Source: Fructobacillus americanaquae (GTDB lineage Bacteria > Bacillota > Bacilli > Lactobacillales > Lactobacillaceae). Taken from it: DNA of 64,000 nt. The position numbers were made by a program, and so were the translations under genes. Every line of letters begins with the position of its first letter. Within the stretch, counting starts at the first letter, position 1. Of the stretch, positions 17,399 through 25,800 are shown one piece after another. The notes beneath the pieces are model-generated. The model had not been told where the DNA came from. It saw only the letters and a program-made list of their open reading frames with translations, and made no database searches. The stretch lies in assembly GCF_024029775.1 (NCBI RefSeq), contig NZ_CP097122.1:1055001-1119000 (forward strand). The letters run 5' to 3'.

Positions 17399-17944
17399 GT
17401 GTCAGTAAAAAATAATATAAAGAGAACCAAACAGGTTGATCAATCAATTAATCTGCTGATTTTAGGATTGATAAGATTAATGAATACGAAGCCACTTGAA
17501 AAAATAACTATTAGCGAATTGACTAAGGAGGCGGGGTTATCAAGGCGGACTTTTTATCGTCACTTCCAAAGCATAGATGATATACTCACTTTAAAAGTCG
17601 AGCAGATCGTTGATAAACTCTATCAAAGAGCTGGATTGAAGGGACAGACGTTGGAGGAAGTTTTAAATGACGCTTATCATGTTTTGCTGTCAGATAAGGT
17701 CTTCTTGCAAAGTTTATTAGAAAATAATCATGAGTATTTGTTACAAAAAGTCATTTTACAGAAGTGTGAACAAAGTACGATGGATGTTCCTCATGATCAA
17801 ATTCATAATTTAACGGCTTATTTTGGGGCTGGTGGTATCAGTTTCGTTATCATCTACTGGATTCATCAGGGGTTTAATCAAAAAATAGAAGAAGTTAAAC
17901 AGGCCAACAAAGAGCTCGTAACGCATATTAAAAAATTAATGTAA
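17399..17944 (+). CDS. TetR family transcriptional regulator
   Basis: A 181-residue TetR-type repressor. The helix-turn-helix region reads ITISELTKEAGLSRRTFYRHF (about 34-54), a textbook TetR DNA-binding motif. The C-terminal domain (about 70-181) ends with a hydrophobic helix pair (AGGISFVIIYWIHQGF) that may bind a ligand. I chose the GTG at 17399 because GGAG lies 8 bases before it. The frame is open 19 codons further 5', but that part overlaps the operator region. It is divergent from the unknown gene at 16439-17290 and probably represses it and itself through the palindrome between them. Confidence 0.88.
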   Translation: MSVKNNIKRTKQVDQSINLLILGLIRLMNTKPLEKITISELTKEAGLSRRTFYRHFQSIDDILTLKVEQIVDKLYQRAGLKGQTLEEVLNDAYHVLLSDKVFLQSLLENNHEYLLQKVILQKCEQSTMDVPHDQIHNLTAYFGAGGISFVIIYWIHQGFNQKIEEVKQANKELVTHIKKLM

Positions 17945-18015
17945 TGAATATGGATTCATTTAAAAACAAGATTCATAAAATAGGATAGCGCAGTAATTGT
18001 GTATTCCATAATAAA

Positions 18016-18059
18016 AAGCACCTTGGTAAACCATAAACTGTCCGGCAACCAGGGTGCTT
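18016..18059. terminator. Bidirectional terminator between convergent genes
   Basis: AAGCACCTTGGT pairs with ACCAGGGTGCTT (one G-U pair) across a 20-base loop. T-rich sequence follows on both strands, so it can end both the TetR gene and the convergent anchored protein. Confidence 0.75.
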
Positions 18060-18080
18060 ATTTTATTAATATATAAGTCA

Positions 18081-18626
18081 TTAATAGTGTATTGTCTCAC
18101 TTGAAGAAGCCAAGGGATCAAGATCTTTGTCGCCAATGTGGTTATTATAGTCTTCCCCGTTATAGGTGAATCCTTGTGATTTGCTAGTTGGTTCTTTGGT
18201 GAAAATTTGGAAATATCCCATGCGTGCATACATTGCCACTACATTTTCTTTTTTACCATTGATAGTTAAGGTTGCTGGCCAGAATGTAGCACCGTCGGTG
18301 TAGTTTTCGTTCGGATCAATACTTCCGTTAGTAGTGGGCAAGGTTGTTTTTGTTTGACCATCATAATAAACGAGGCTGTTATTATTGGTATGTGACTGAC
18401 TAAATGACGGTTGACTGCTTGAAACTGTTGAATTTGCTGACTCTTGTTGATTGGTTGACTTTGAAATGTGGCTCAAAATTACACTTGATGAGTTATCGCT
18501 ATTTTTTTCGTCCTTGTTATTATTAGCATTACCGACAAAGTAAAAGCTGACCACCAGAATGACGACAATGGCTAAAACAGAAATGAATAACAGGCCTTGG
18601 CTGTTTTTATTTGATCCGTGTTTCAT
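18081..18626 (-). CDS. Membrane-anchored secreted protein of unknown function
   Basis: A 181-residue protein with a short cytoplasmic tail (MKHGSNKNSQ) and one hydrophobic anchor (about 11-33, LLFISVLAIVVILVVSFYFV). A Ser/Asn/Thr-rich linker (about 38-85) follows, then a compact outside domain (about 90-181) containing DGATFWPATLTINGK and MYARMGYFQIFTKE. No lipobox Cys is present, so it stays anchored by the helix. I chose the ATG at 18626, with GGAG upstream. Its start lies 2 bases after the stop of a small upstream reading frame. I do not recognise the outside domain. Confidence 0.75.
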   Translation of the reverse strand: MKHGSNKNSQGLLFISVLAIVVILVVSFYFVGNANNNKDEKNSDNSSSVILSHISKSTNQQESANSTVSSSQPSFSQSHTNNNSLVYYDGQTKTTLPTTNGSIDPNENYTDGATFWPATLTINGKKENVVAMYARMGYFQIFTKEPTSKSQGFTYNGEDYNNHIGDKDLDPLASSSETIHY

Positions 18627-18628
18627 GG

Positions 18629-18826
18629 TTATATCTCCGTTAAATATATTTTTTGCTTGCAAGCCCTGGAGGAATTTGTTAATTGTTCGTATCCACCCAA
18701 TTTTGGTGGTAATTGTGCACGTTTCTCTAAATCTATCAGTAGGTCGATAATAGGTTGTATGTTTGCTTTTATTTCGGGGTACGCGTTATGGCTAAGTGTT
18801 GCTTTTCTAGCCAAGTACTGAACCAA
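18629..18826 (-). CDS. Small 65-residue protein, possibly truncated
   Basis: This frame starts at a TTG and ends 2 bases before the ATG of the anchored protein, a spacing that suggests translational coupling. The sequence has AYPEIKANIQPIIDLLIDLE and a basic Cys-containing end. The pattern YPEI..NI.P....L.DLEK loosely recalls the enterocin-A type bacteriocin immunity proteins, though I would not assign it. An in-frame stop lies just upstream and the ribosome-binding site is weak, so it may be the 3' part of a broken gene. Not recognised with confidence. Confidence 0.35.
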   Translation of the reverse strand: MVQYLARKATLSHNAYPEIKANIQPIIDLLIDLEKRAQLPPKLGGYEQLTNSSRACKQKIYLTEI

Positions 18827-19157
18827 GCTAAGCTAAGATTGTCCCCCTTTTCTCAACTGTCTAATATTATTTTGCTTTGTTATTTATCAGAATAATTCTA
18901 AATAATTTTATAATAAAAGTATCGACGAATTGTCTTAGCGGTTCAAGAGATAATTTGCCTGCAGCAAAGTCCTTATTTTGAATTTACCAGCGTAGTTTTT
19001 GCCTTTATGCCCATTAGTCGACTATTGATAAAAGATTCCAGCGGAAAAGAATAGTACAACTGTTTTGTACTGCGTTTCAATAATTTTGCCATTGCCTATT
19101 TCTAATTCTGTTAAAACTGAATTCAACTGACTGTTAAAATTTATTAGGGATTAGAAA
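18827..19157. other. Non-coding stretch
   Basis: An AT-rich gap between the small minus-strand frame and the broken acetyltransferase. No RNA gene, strong hairpin or credible coding frame was seen. It probably holds the promoter of the minus-strand gene pair. Confidence 0.5.
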
Positions 19158-19727
19158 CTATTGGTGACGATTGTTTACCTCTAGCTGAGTTTTCCATTCT
19201 GATTTTGTTAGTGACCAAACGTTTTCATCGTGGTAACCATCGGATAATCGTTCTTGTTGACGTAACGTGCCATCGAGGGTGAAGCCAGCACGTTTGGCAG
19301 TGTTATTACTACGAGTGTTATCTACTGCCGCATGAATGGTCATTTTATGCAAATCATAATCTTCAAAGCCAATTGCACACATCCCTTGAATTGCTTTTTG
19401 CATAATGCCTTTTCCGGAAAAATTAGTGCCGAGCTAATAGCCAATTTCAGTATTCTGATTGAGCCAGCTAAAACGGTTGAAACTGATCATACCAGCAATT
19501 TCACCGTGATAAAGAATGACCAGATTGAGTGAAGTTTTTTCGACAAAGCGTTTCATAGTACTTTCCAAGAAGCTTTGTTCATCCTGAGGAGATTTCACAT
19601 TCTGAATCCGGAGCCAGGGCTCAATTTCTTTTTGACTGGCGGTTAATAAATTAAATAGTGGTACTGCATCTTTTTCAGGGGTCGGCAGGGCCAGACTAAC
19701 TTCCTGATCGATTCGATAAGTAAACAT
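19158..19727 (-). pseudogene. RimJ/RimL-type GNAT acetyltransferase, interrupted by an amber codon
   Basis: Reading through one in-frame TAG at 19434-19436 gives a normal-length (189 codons) GNAT protein. The first part holds FRIDQ-like starts and LVILYHGEIAGMISFN up to NTEIGY. After the TAG come LGTNFSGKGIMQKAI, HKMTIHA, and N..S...A.RAGF. The family usually reads EIGYWLG at this point, so TAG most simply replaces TGG (Trp) by one base change. The frame and reading are otherwise intact, so the damage is recent. Readthrough or an independent restart at the ATG at 19403 cannot be excluded. Confidence 0.82.
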
Positions 19728-20450
19728 AACTTTCTCCTAACATTTTCTAAATAGCATAACCTTAAATTAAACAAATTATTACGCACTTTAGGAGTGGGGT
19801 CAATAAGCTAATCATTGGATGGCTATATTTAATAAAAAATATATCGGGATGATCTGGGCTTTGAAAGTTGCATGAATTTTCAGGGGATATCTAATTATCA
19901 AATTTTACTGTTAATCCAAAGGATGAGCTAAATAGTTGAAAAACAAAAGAGATTTTTGCAGTAGTGGTTGCTTGAGTGGACATGATAACAAGTTCAGTGA
20001 ATCATTCAGTTTTCGTATTTTCAATGAAATAAATTTAAAAAACTTGCTAAATGATAATTTATTGGTTACACTATGAATCTAGTCGATAAATCTTATTTAT
20101 TGACGTAATCAGAAAAAGGCTTTAGCTTATGTATGATTTGTTGAATGGGATGTCTTTAGAGAACTCTAAAGGCACATTCAGAAATCATCTTTTTTTTTGC
20201 TTTCATTTTGATAAAAGCAACTAAGAGGTGAAACTTGTTCGGTTGATTCTTTTCTTGCAAGAAATTAGCTGTCGAATTCATTTGTTAAAGCGATACGAAA
20301 GTAAACAGGCCGCAAAAATTTATTTTCGAGTGATTACGTGAATACGAAGTGGAGTAGTTGGGCTGCTCTACTAATAAGATCTATTCAACAAATCATCACT
20401 ATTAATGGCCGTTCTGATTACTGTTACTTGTATTCGGAAAGGAATTAGAA
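19728..20450. other. Long non-coding stretch
   Basis: Between the divergent acetyltransferase pseudogene and the drug exporter. It contains no credible coding frame. The one clear structure is a terminator-like hairpin at 20134-20198. Scattered short protein-like pieces such as LLKRYESKQAAKIYFRVIT (ending near 20340) may be the remains of a lost gene. Confidence 0.5.
20134..20198 (+). terminator. Orphan terminator hairpin
   Basis: Nested pairing of TGATTT/AAATCA, GAATG/CATTC and CTTTAGAG/CTCTAAAG around a 2-base loop is followed by nine T. No plus-strand gene lies upstream within 2 kb, so it ends an unidentified transcript or acts as a leader attenuator for the exporter downstream. Confidence 0.65.
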
Positions 20451-22022
20451 ATGAGTAATTCAGGAAAAAGTAGTCCAAGGAAATGGTGGGCATTATTTGC
20501 ACTATCCTTGGGCGTCTTTATGAGTTTGTTAGACGTAACAATTGTGAATGTTGCTTTGCCAATTATAGCTGAGGGCTTTAAGACCAACTTTAGCAATGTT
20601 CAATGGGTGATTAGTGCCTATACAATTTCGTATGCGGTGGTCATCTTGATTGTGGCAAAATTGGGTGATATGTATGGCCGTAAACGAATCTATTTAATTA
20701 GCATGCTGATTTTCGTTTTAGCTTCAACCATCAACGGTTTAGCACCGTCGTTGCTGATTTTAAATATTGGTCGGGTCATTCAAGCATTCGGTGGCGCCGG
20801 CTTAATGAGTTTAGCGCTGGCACTAGTCGCCTCTTTGTTTGATGGAAAAGAACGGGGAGTTGCCCTAGGTATTTTAGGTTCAGTGATGGGAATTTCAACT
20901 GTTTCTGGTCCTTTGATTGGTGGTATTTTATCAGAGTCATTTGGCTGGCCATCAATCTTTTATGTAAACATTCCAATTGGAATATTGGCAGGATTTTTAG
21001 TTTATTTCACAACAAAAGAAACGCCAAAGTATGGTGAAGGTCAGAAAATTGATTTCTGGGGGATGCTTTTATCTTCGGCAGCCATTTTTTCTGCGATTTA
21101 TGGATTAATTCAAAAGGAAAATCATGCGCAATTATCATGGTTTAATCCTCAAATCGCATTCTGGTTAATTACAGCAATTCTACTGTTAGTGGCATTTATC
21201 GGTGTTGAATCGAGAATCGAAAAACCAATGATGGATTTATCCTTGTTTAGAAATAAAAATTTTGTTGGTTCGATTATTGTTGCCTTTGCCTTGGGATCCG
21301 GCGTTTATGCGATGCAAATTTTTATCACTTCGATGATGGAAAATGCGCTGTCTTACGCATCCTTTGAAACTGGGTTACGTCAGGTACCAATGACCATTTG
21401 GAGTTTGATTTTAGGGCCAGTTGCCGGTTATTTAACCAATAATTTTTCAAACCGCCGCACAATTGCGGTTAACTTATTAGTGGGCGCTGTCGGTCTATTA
21501 CTCTTCGCTAATGCCATGACAACCCAGCTGTCTTATCAGGAACTAATTTTGCCACTAATTTTGCTCGGAGTATCAAATGGACTCGTCAATCCGTTGTTGA
21601 ATAATGCAGCCTTGGCAGATGCAAAACCGGCTGAAATTGGAATGGTATCAGGCCTAGTCAATGTCTTTATGCAGTTAGGAACATCCTTTGGAGTCGTGAT
21701 CTTAGGGCTGTCTCAAAGTAGGACATATGATACTCATCTGCAGACTTTCTTTCATTCTTTTGATACCCATTTACCAGGCATTGAAAAGATCAAAGATCAG
21801 TTATTAGCAGAAGGACCCTTTTCGAGTCATAGCATTATGTCACAGGATATTCAGGCACCAATGACAATGGTGAAAAGTCTTCAGCATGCTGCCTCAAAAG
21901 CCTTTTACGCAGGAATGAACAGCGTGATGTTGGTTTCGGCATCGATTTTAACAGTCGCTGCTGTTCTAGCCTTTTTCTTGCTAAAAGATGGTCAAGCTGC
22001 TAAAAATTTAGAAAATAATTAA
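20451..22022 (+). CDS. MFS drug exporter, DHA2 (EmrB/QacA) family, 14 TM
   Basis: A 523-residue proton-coupled multidrug exporter. Fourteen hydrophobic segments can be counted. Motif D1 (LDVTIVNVALP, about 27-37) and motif A (GDMYGRKRIY, about 71-80) of the DHA2 family are clear, and GSVMGISTVSGPLIGG is the antiporter motif C. AAAGGA lies before the ATG. It is a single gene with its own terminator. The substrate cannot be told. No regulator gene is adjacent, but a long non-coding leader region with a terminator-like hairpin precedes it. Confidence 0.92.
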   Translation: MSNSGKSSPRKWWALFALSLGVFMSLLDVTIVNVALPIIAEGFKTNFSNVQWVISAYTISYAVVILIVAKLGDMYGRKRIYLISMLIFVLASTINGLAPSLLILNIGRVIQAFGGAGLMSLALALVASLFDGKERGVALGILGSVMGISTVSGPLIGGILSESFGWPSIFYVNIPIGILAGFLVYFTTKETPKYGEGQKIDFWGMLLSSAAIFSAIYGLIQKENHAQLSWFNPQIAFWLITAILLLVAFIGVESRIEKPMMDLSLFRNKNFVGSIIVAFALGSGVYAMQIFITSMMENALSYASFETGLRQVPMTIWSLILGPVAGYLTNNFSNRRTIAVNLLVGAVGLLLFANAMTTQLSYQELILPLILLGVSNGLVNPLLNNAALADAKPAEIGMVSGLVNVFMQLGTSFGVVILGLSQSRTYDTHLQTFFHSFDTHLPGIEKIKDQLLAEGPFSSHSIMSQDIQAPMTMVKSLQHAASKAFYAGMNSVMLVSASILTVAAVLAFFLLKDGQAAKNLENN

Positions 22023-22041
22023 TTGTGACTCAACTTGACTG

Positions 22042-22076
22042 AAACCCCTGAATGTTATCGACATTCAGAGGTTTTT
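22042..22076 (+). terminator. Exporter terminator
   Basis: CCTGAATG pairs with CATTCAGAGG around TTATCGA and is followed by five T. Confidence 0.75.
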
Positions 22077-22221
22077 CTTATTTTTTTCAGGGTTTGCGTC
22101 TGATTTTTGGAAAAAATGTCTTCAAAACAACATTTTGTATGTAAACAAAGTAAAATAAATGATAAAATTGTATTTAAATATTATCAATAAGATTATTTAA
22201 AAGATAAGGAGAAATATATAT

Positions 22222-22491
22222 ATGGATACTATATATGATGGCAATGCAAGGATTAACAACGTGAATAAGCATGTTTTTGTTTGGGTTTGCAATTTTTTGG
22301 TTGGTACCTTTGGTGTTGATCGCTTTATTCGCGGACAAATCGGCTTAGGTTTGCTCAAGCTACTTGTTGGTTCATGGATTACCTTTGGAATTTGGCCTTT
22401 TGTTGACTTTGTGATTGCTCTGGTTAAAGCTTATGGTTCCAATAATCATAGCAATCAACTAACGTTTATTAATGGTCGTTATGCTAACTAG
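22222..22491 (+). CDS. TM2 domain protein
   Basis: An 89-residue protein with two membrane helices (about 18-38 and 43-68). The TM2-domain pattern is visible: FLVGTFGVDRFIRGQIGLGLLKLL, then W...D (WPFVDFVIAL). The DRF/Y motif between the helices is the hallmark of this family, whose role is poorly known. AAGGAG precedes the ATG. It is monocistronic and closed by a strong bidirectional hairpin. Confidence 0.85.
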   Translation: MDTIYDGNARINNVNKHVFVWVCNFLVGTFGVDRFIRGQIGLGLLKLLVGSWITFGIWPFVDFVIALVKAYGSNNHSNQLTFINGRYAN

Positions 22492-22606
22492 GGATTGCGA
22501 CTAAGCATTAATGAACTAGGTTACTAATCAGTAATGTCCTAATTTGAATTTTAACATTGGTGTCAGTTAACAAATTTTTCCGGATAACAAATTGTTACCA
22601 TTTATA

Positions 22607-22642
22607 AAACCCCACCGTGATTGAACGGTGGGGTTTATTTTT
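22607..22642. terminator. Bidirectional terminator after the TM2 gene
   Basis: AAACCCCACCGT and ACGGTGGGGTTT form a perfect 12-base stem around a 6-base loop. T-rich sequence follows on both strands. It can also end the convergent small-gene pair at 22699-23007. Confidence 0.85.
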
Positions 22643-22698
22643 TATTTGATATTGTGAAAGTGGACCTAAGTCAATACTGATTTGGTATTAGTAATCGT

Positions 22699-22827
22699 TC
22701 ACCCAAGCAAGGCAATATAGCCGACCATACTGAGGACCGCAATGATGCCAATCATAATGAACCAAGGACGCGTGTAAAGCGTGTTTCGGGGTTGTTGGTC
22801 TTCGTTTTCTTTGTTTTTCTTGTACAT
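22699..22827 (-). CDS. Very small single-helix membrane protein (42 residues)
   Basis: A 42-codon frame starting MYKKNKENEDQQPRNTLYTR, with a hydrophilic basic/acidic head and one helix (about 23-41, FIMIGIIAVLSMVGYIALLG) ending right at the stop. AAGGA stands upstream of the ATG, at a slightly long spacing. It follows the 49-residue gene by 30 bases on the same strand, so the two probably form a small operon. Not recognised. The strong topology and the ribosome-binding site make it a likely real small protein. Confidence 0.6.
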   Translation of the reverse strand: MYKKNKENEDQQPRNTLYTRPWFIMIGIIAVLSMVGYIALLG

Positions 22828-22857
22828 TAGGCGCTCTTCCTTTCCGAAAAAATTAGA

Positions 22858-23007
22858 TTATTGGTATAAAATAATAGCGCGATAGCTGAGTGACCATGGT
22901 GAAATTGACACGATTTCATAACCTTGGTCTGTCAGATTGCTGATGGCTGTATTTAAATTTTTTTCAAAACCTTTAGCAGTATTAGCGATAATAACTTCTG
23001 TTTTCAT
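22858..23007 (-). CDS. Small soluble protein (49 residues)
   Basis: Starts MKTEVIIANTAKGFEKNLN and ends SYRAIILYQ. The layout, a short beta strand, a helix with FEKNLNTAISNLTDQGYEI and a last beta strand ending in a hydrophobic-Tyr pattern, recalls the Cse60/DUF2758-like small proteins. The match is weak and I assign no function. I chose the ATG at 23007 because GGAGAG lies 6 bases before it. The frame is open 17 codons further upstream without a good ribosome-binding site. Confidence 0.55.
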   Translation of the reverse strand: MKTEVIIANTAKGFEKNLNTAISNLTDQGYEIVSISPWSLSYRAIILYQ

Positions 23008-23058
23008 TAATTCTCTCCGTTCTTTGGATAACAGGTACAAGTAACTGTCTTCCTTCAT

Positions 23059-23530
23059 TGTAAGTAAAACGACGTATTTTTCAATGTTCGAGGTGATTCT
23101 TTTAATAAATTTAAAGGGATTCAGCTACGATTACGATAGTTGCCAATTCGGTGCTAAGAATCGAAACAGCTAGCTGGTATTGGATTTGTTCAGGTTGAAA
23201 ATGGGATATGAATGACAAAGAAGATTAATTTCTTTGAGGAGATTTTAGCGTAGTAAACCTCAGCCCGCTATTTCGAAATTAGTTTCCGACAAAGTGAGAT
23301 CCAGTCAGCTTAGTGGATGAACTTGTTTGTGGATGAGCCGTTTGATTTCTGTCAGTAAAGATAAGTTCGCTAAATTGTCATCAGAATGATAGACAAAAAA
23401 GCGACGAGAGAGTTAAACTAATGGGGTCAGTTACCAATTTTTCTTGCAAAGAAATGGTACAAATTTATTAGGTTCGATTGAACATCAGGTTGTTTAGTGT
23501 CCTGATTTTTAATTGTTTGGGAGAATCAGA
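23059..23530. other. Non-coding stretch
   Basis: No RNA gene or strong terminator was seen. A short minus-strand frame near 23117-23215 gives protein-like text (QYQLAVSILSTELATIVIVA) without a start signal and may be a gene fragment. Confidence 0.4.
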
Positions 23531-24094
23531 ATGTTTTTCTTGTTTTCAATGACGATTGTCGCCTTGCTGTTTTTGACTGCAATTGTGCGGGCATACCATT
23601 TAGCTCGCCGCCGTCGTATTGTTGGTGCAATGTTTCGGCATGGAGTTAATCAGGTTTTGGTCGACCAAAACCAGCAGAGTGACCATTACTTTGATTTTGA
23701 CGTTCATACGCCAAAAGAGGCCCATGATTATCTCAAGCAGCAATTCCAAGATGAAAATGCCTTAAATCTCGGTGATGGTCTCTTTATTGATGTTAAGACA
23801 GAGTATTTGTTTTATGACTTGGGCCATGCTGATGCCGACGGCAACCTTTATTTCATTGAAAACTTTGATGAAATTGAATACTATGAAGTCGTAGCTGAGA
23901 CTGAGGAGACTAAGACCATTGCTGCTAACTTTTTAGATTTTGATGATGGTGATTTTGTTCAGACGACTTTAAGCCGTCGGGAAAATCCGGTTATAGGGGC
24001 TAGTCCGGCTGACTACTTTGAAAAATTGTTGAAAAAATGCGTCAAGCAAAACCGGCAAACCTACCAGGATTATTTGGTTGGGCAAGAGCGCTAA
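23531..24094 (+). CDS. Unknown protein with N-terminal membrane anchor
   Basis: A 187-residue protein. One N-terminal hydrophobic helix (about 1-20) is followed by RRRR-type basic residues, so the bulk of the protein should be cytoplasmic. The rest is acidic and Tyr/Phe-rich (DHYFDFDVHT, YFIENFDEIEYYEVV, NFLDFDDGDFV). I chose the ATG at 23531, with GGGAGAA 6 bases upstream, over the TTG 18 bases earlier. Not recognised; a single gene with no clear partner. Confidence 0.65.
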   Translation: MFFLFSMTIVALLFLTAIVRAYHLARRRRIVGAMFRHGVNQVLVDQNQQSDHYFDFDVHTPKEAHDYLKQQFQDENALNLGDGLFIDVKTEYLFYDLGHADADGNLYFIENFDEIEYYEVVAETEETKTIAANFLDFDDGDFVQTTLSRRENPVIGASPADYFEKLLKKCVKQNRQTYQDYLVGQER

Positions 24095-24170
24095 AAGCGG
24101 ATTATATTCTCACTTAATCTATTTGAGTTACACTAGAGTTACAATCATGATATTGAATGAGGTATAAAAC

Positions 24171-24446
24171 GTGTTCTTATTATTTGGTTTAATTTTAGTA
24201 GTGTGGGGAGTTGTTTCATTATTCCGCTTCACTTTATCTGTATTTTCATACTTTTTAATTTTGATTGGCTTTTTGTTAATCATTGGTTTCTTTCTCCACC
24301 ACTGGATCTTTTCGTTGATTCTTGCAGCCATTATCGTTTACATTGTCCGCAGTGGGAAACGTCGGGTTGTTGTTGAAGAACAAGCGGATACAGGCTTTGG
24401 CCGTCGCGATATTAGCGATGAGGCAGAACAAAGTGATTCAAAATAA
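24171..24446 (+). CDS. Small membrane protein with charged tail
   Basis: A 91-residue protein starting at a GTG with GAGGT upstream. Two or three hydrophobic stretches (about 2-17, 22-42, 44-60) are followed by a charged cytoplasmic tail with RRVVVEEQ and DISDEAEQSDSK. It resembles the small LiaI/DUF-type envelope proteins in layout only. A strong terminator follows 12 bases after the stop. Confidence 0.6.
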   Translation: MFLLFGLILVVWGVVSLFRFTLSVFSYFLILIGFLLIIGFFLHHWIFSLILAAIIVYIVRSGKRRVVVEEQADTGFGRRDISDEAEQSDSK

Positions 24447-24458
24447 TTTTCAATCAAT

Positions 24459-24486
24459 AAAGACGACCGAGAGGTCGTCTTTTTAT
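24459..24486 (+). terminator. Terminator
   Basis: AAAGACGACC pairs with GGTCGTCTTT around GAGA and runs into a T-tract. Confidence 0.85.
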
Positions 24487-24576
24487 TAGCTACTAATTTT
24501 TTATCAATATTTTCCTTTTTTTCTCAACTGGTCTATAATCAAGATTGCTTATTATAGTTGAAAAGAGGACGAATTA

Positions 24577-25323
24577 ATGAAAATTGGTATTACAGCAGAT
24601 GCGAATATGCAGCAAACGGCCCCAAGTCGATTGAAGCTAGCTAACTACGTTCAAAAGAGTCTAGTAGATGTTTTGGTTAAAAATGACGTGGTGCCAGTGA
24701 TTTTACCAATTGTTAAGTCAGCAATGGTAGCAGAGATGGTGCGCATGGTGGATGCCATTATTATTCCAGGTGGACCGGATGTTTCACCACATCTTTACGG
24801 TGAAGACCCATACCAACAAATTGGCGTAACTTATGTGCCACGCGATGACTTTGAAAAAGCAGTCATTGAAGAAAGCGTGCGGCAGAACAAACCCGTTTTG
24901 GGAATTTGCCGTGGTATTCAAATTATTAATGTGGCCTTTGGTGGCACGCTATATCAGGATTTGCCTTCACAATATGAACAGGAAGCGATTCGTCACGAAC
25001 AGGTGCCCGATTCGGCTTTTCCAACCCATTTCGTCATTGTGGAAGAGAAAAGCTTCCTGGCCAAGTCTCAGGGAGCGCACCCGTTCGTGAACTCCAAGCA
25101 CCATCAAGCAGTGAAAAAGATTGCCGATGGTTTCAAGGTCACGGCACGGGCCAAGGATGGGGTCATTGAGGCGATTGAAAATCCTGATTTGGCCGTTTAC
25201 GGCGTTCAGTGGCATCCGGAAACTTTCTGGTCTGACCATGAAAAGCAGGAGAAGCTTTTCCAAGATTTTTTTGCCTTGGTAGCTGAAAAAAGCCCTAATG
25301 AACTAAATAGTGAACGGAATTGA
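24577..25323 (+). CDS. Gamma-glutamyl-gamma-aminobutyrate hydrolase family (peptidase C26)
   Basis: A class-I glutamine-amidotransferase-like hydrolase of 248 residues, related to PuuD, which cleaves gamma-glutamyl amides. The nucleophile Cys111 lies in LGICRGIQIINVAFGG, and the catalytic His and Glu lie in YGVQWHPE (about 208-215). The IIIPGGPDVSP segment forms the oxyanion region. No putrescine-pathway genes are adjacent, so the physiological substrate is open. Peptidoglycan- or glutathione-derived gamma-glutamyl compounds are alternatives. A TATAAT at 24534-24539 is the likely -10. Confidence 0.87.
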   Translation: MKIGITADANMQQTAPSRLKLANYVQKSLVDVLVKNDVVPVILPIVKSAMVAEMVRMVDAIIIPGGPDVSPHLYGEDPYQQIGVTYVPRDDFEKAVIEESVRQNKPVLGICRGIQIINVAFGGTLYQDLPSQYEQEAIRHEQVPDSAFPTHFVIVEEKSFLAKSQGAHPFVNSKHHQAVKKIADGFKVTARAKDGVIEAIENPDLAVYGVQWHPETFWSDHEKQEKLFQDFFALVAEKSPNELNSERN

Positions 25324-25467
25324 TTGTTAATAAGAATTGCAATAAACCCTTAATTTTACACTACTGAAACCCGGGTATTTATGCCAAATGGGAATAAATT
25401 TTGCAAACTGAATTGCTTATAATGGTGGCAAGCGAAAGCCAAATTTAATAGCAATGAGGTGATTAGA

Positions 25468-25746
25468 ATGCAAAAATATTTATGGCCGGTGACAAAGGGC
25501 GGACTCATTTTTATGGGACTGCTGTTGATAGATTTCTTTGTCGCCATGTTTAATATTTCCCAGAGCGGGGTGACAGAAACGGCACTCGGAATTCGGATTG
25601 AGACCGAACGTGATGCTCGCTCAATGAGCAATTTTGTGACGGGTACCTGGGAGATGCTGGTATACTTTACCGTCTTTATGCTTTGCTGGTTGGCTTATTT
25701 TTATTTCAAAAATCAGACCCAAAGCAAACATTCTGCTGCCAAATAA
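25468..25746 (+). CDS. Small two-helix membrane protein of unknown function
   Basis: A 92-residue protein with helices at about 7-28 and 60-80. An outside or inside loop between them is rich in charged residues (ALGIRIETERDARSM). GAGGTG lies 7 bases before the chosen ATG, and a TATAAT box sits at 25418-25423. Not recognised. It stands alone between terminators. Confidence 0.55.
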   Translation: MQKYLWPVTKGGLIFMGLLLIDFFVAMFNISQSGVTETALGIRIETERDARSMSNFVTGTWEMLVYFTVFMLCWLAYFYFKNQTQSKHSAAK

Positions 25747-25753
25747 AATCATC

Positions 25754-25783
25754 AAAAAACCGACTTTTTAGCCGGTTTTTTTA
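25754..25783. terminator. Terminator between convergent genes
   Basis: AAAAAACCG pairs with CGGTTTTTT. T-runs occur on both strands, so it also serves the end of the minus-strand aro operon. Confidence 0.7.
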
Positions 25784-25800
25784 TGAGCGAATGCTGATTT

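Noticed and set aside
23117-23215. Short minus-strand frame with protein-like text
   Set aside because: No start signal and bounded by stops. Too weak to call a gene.
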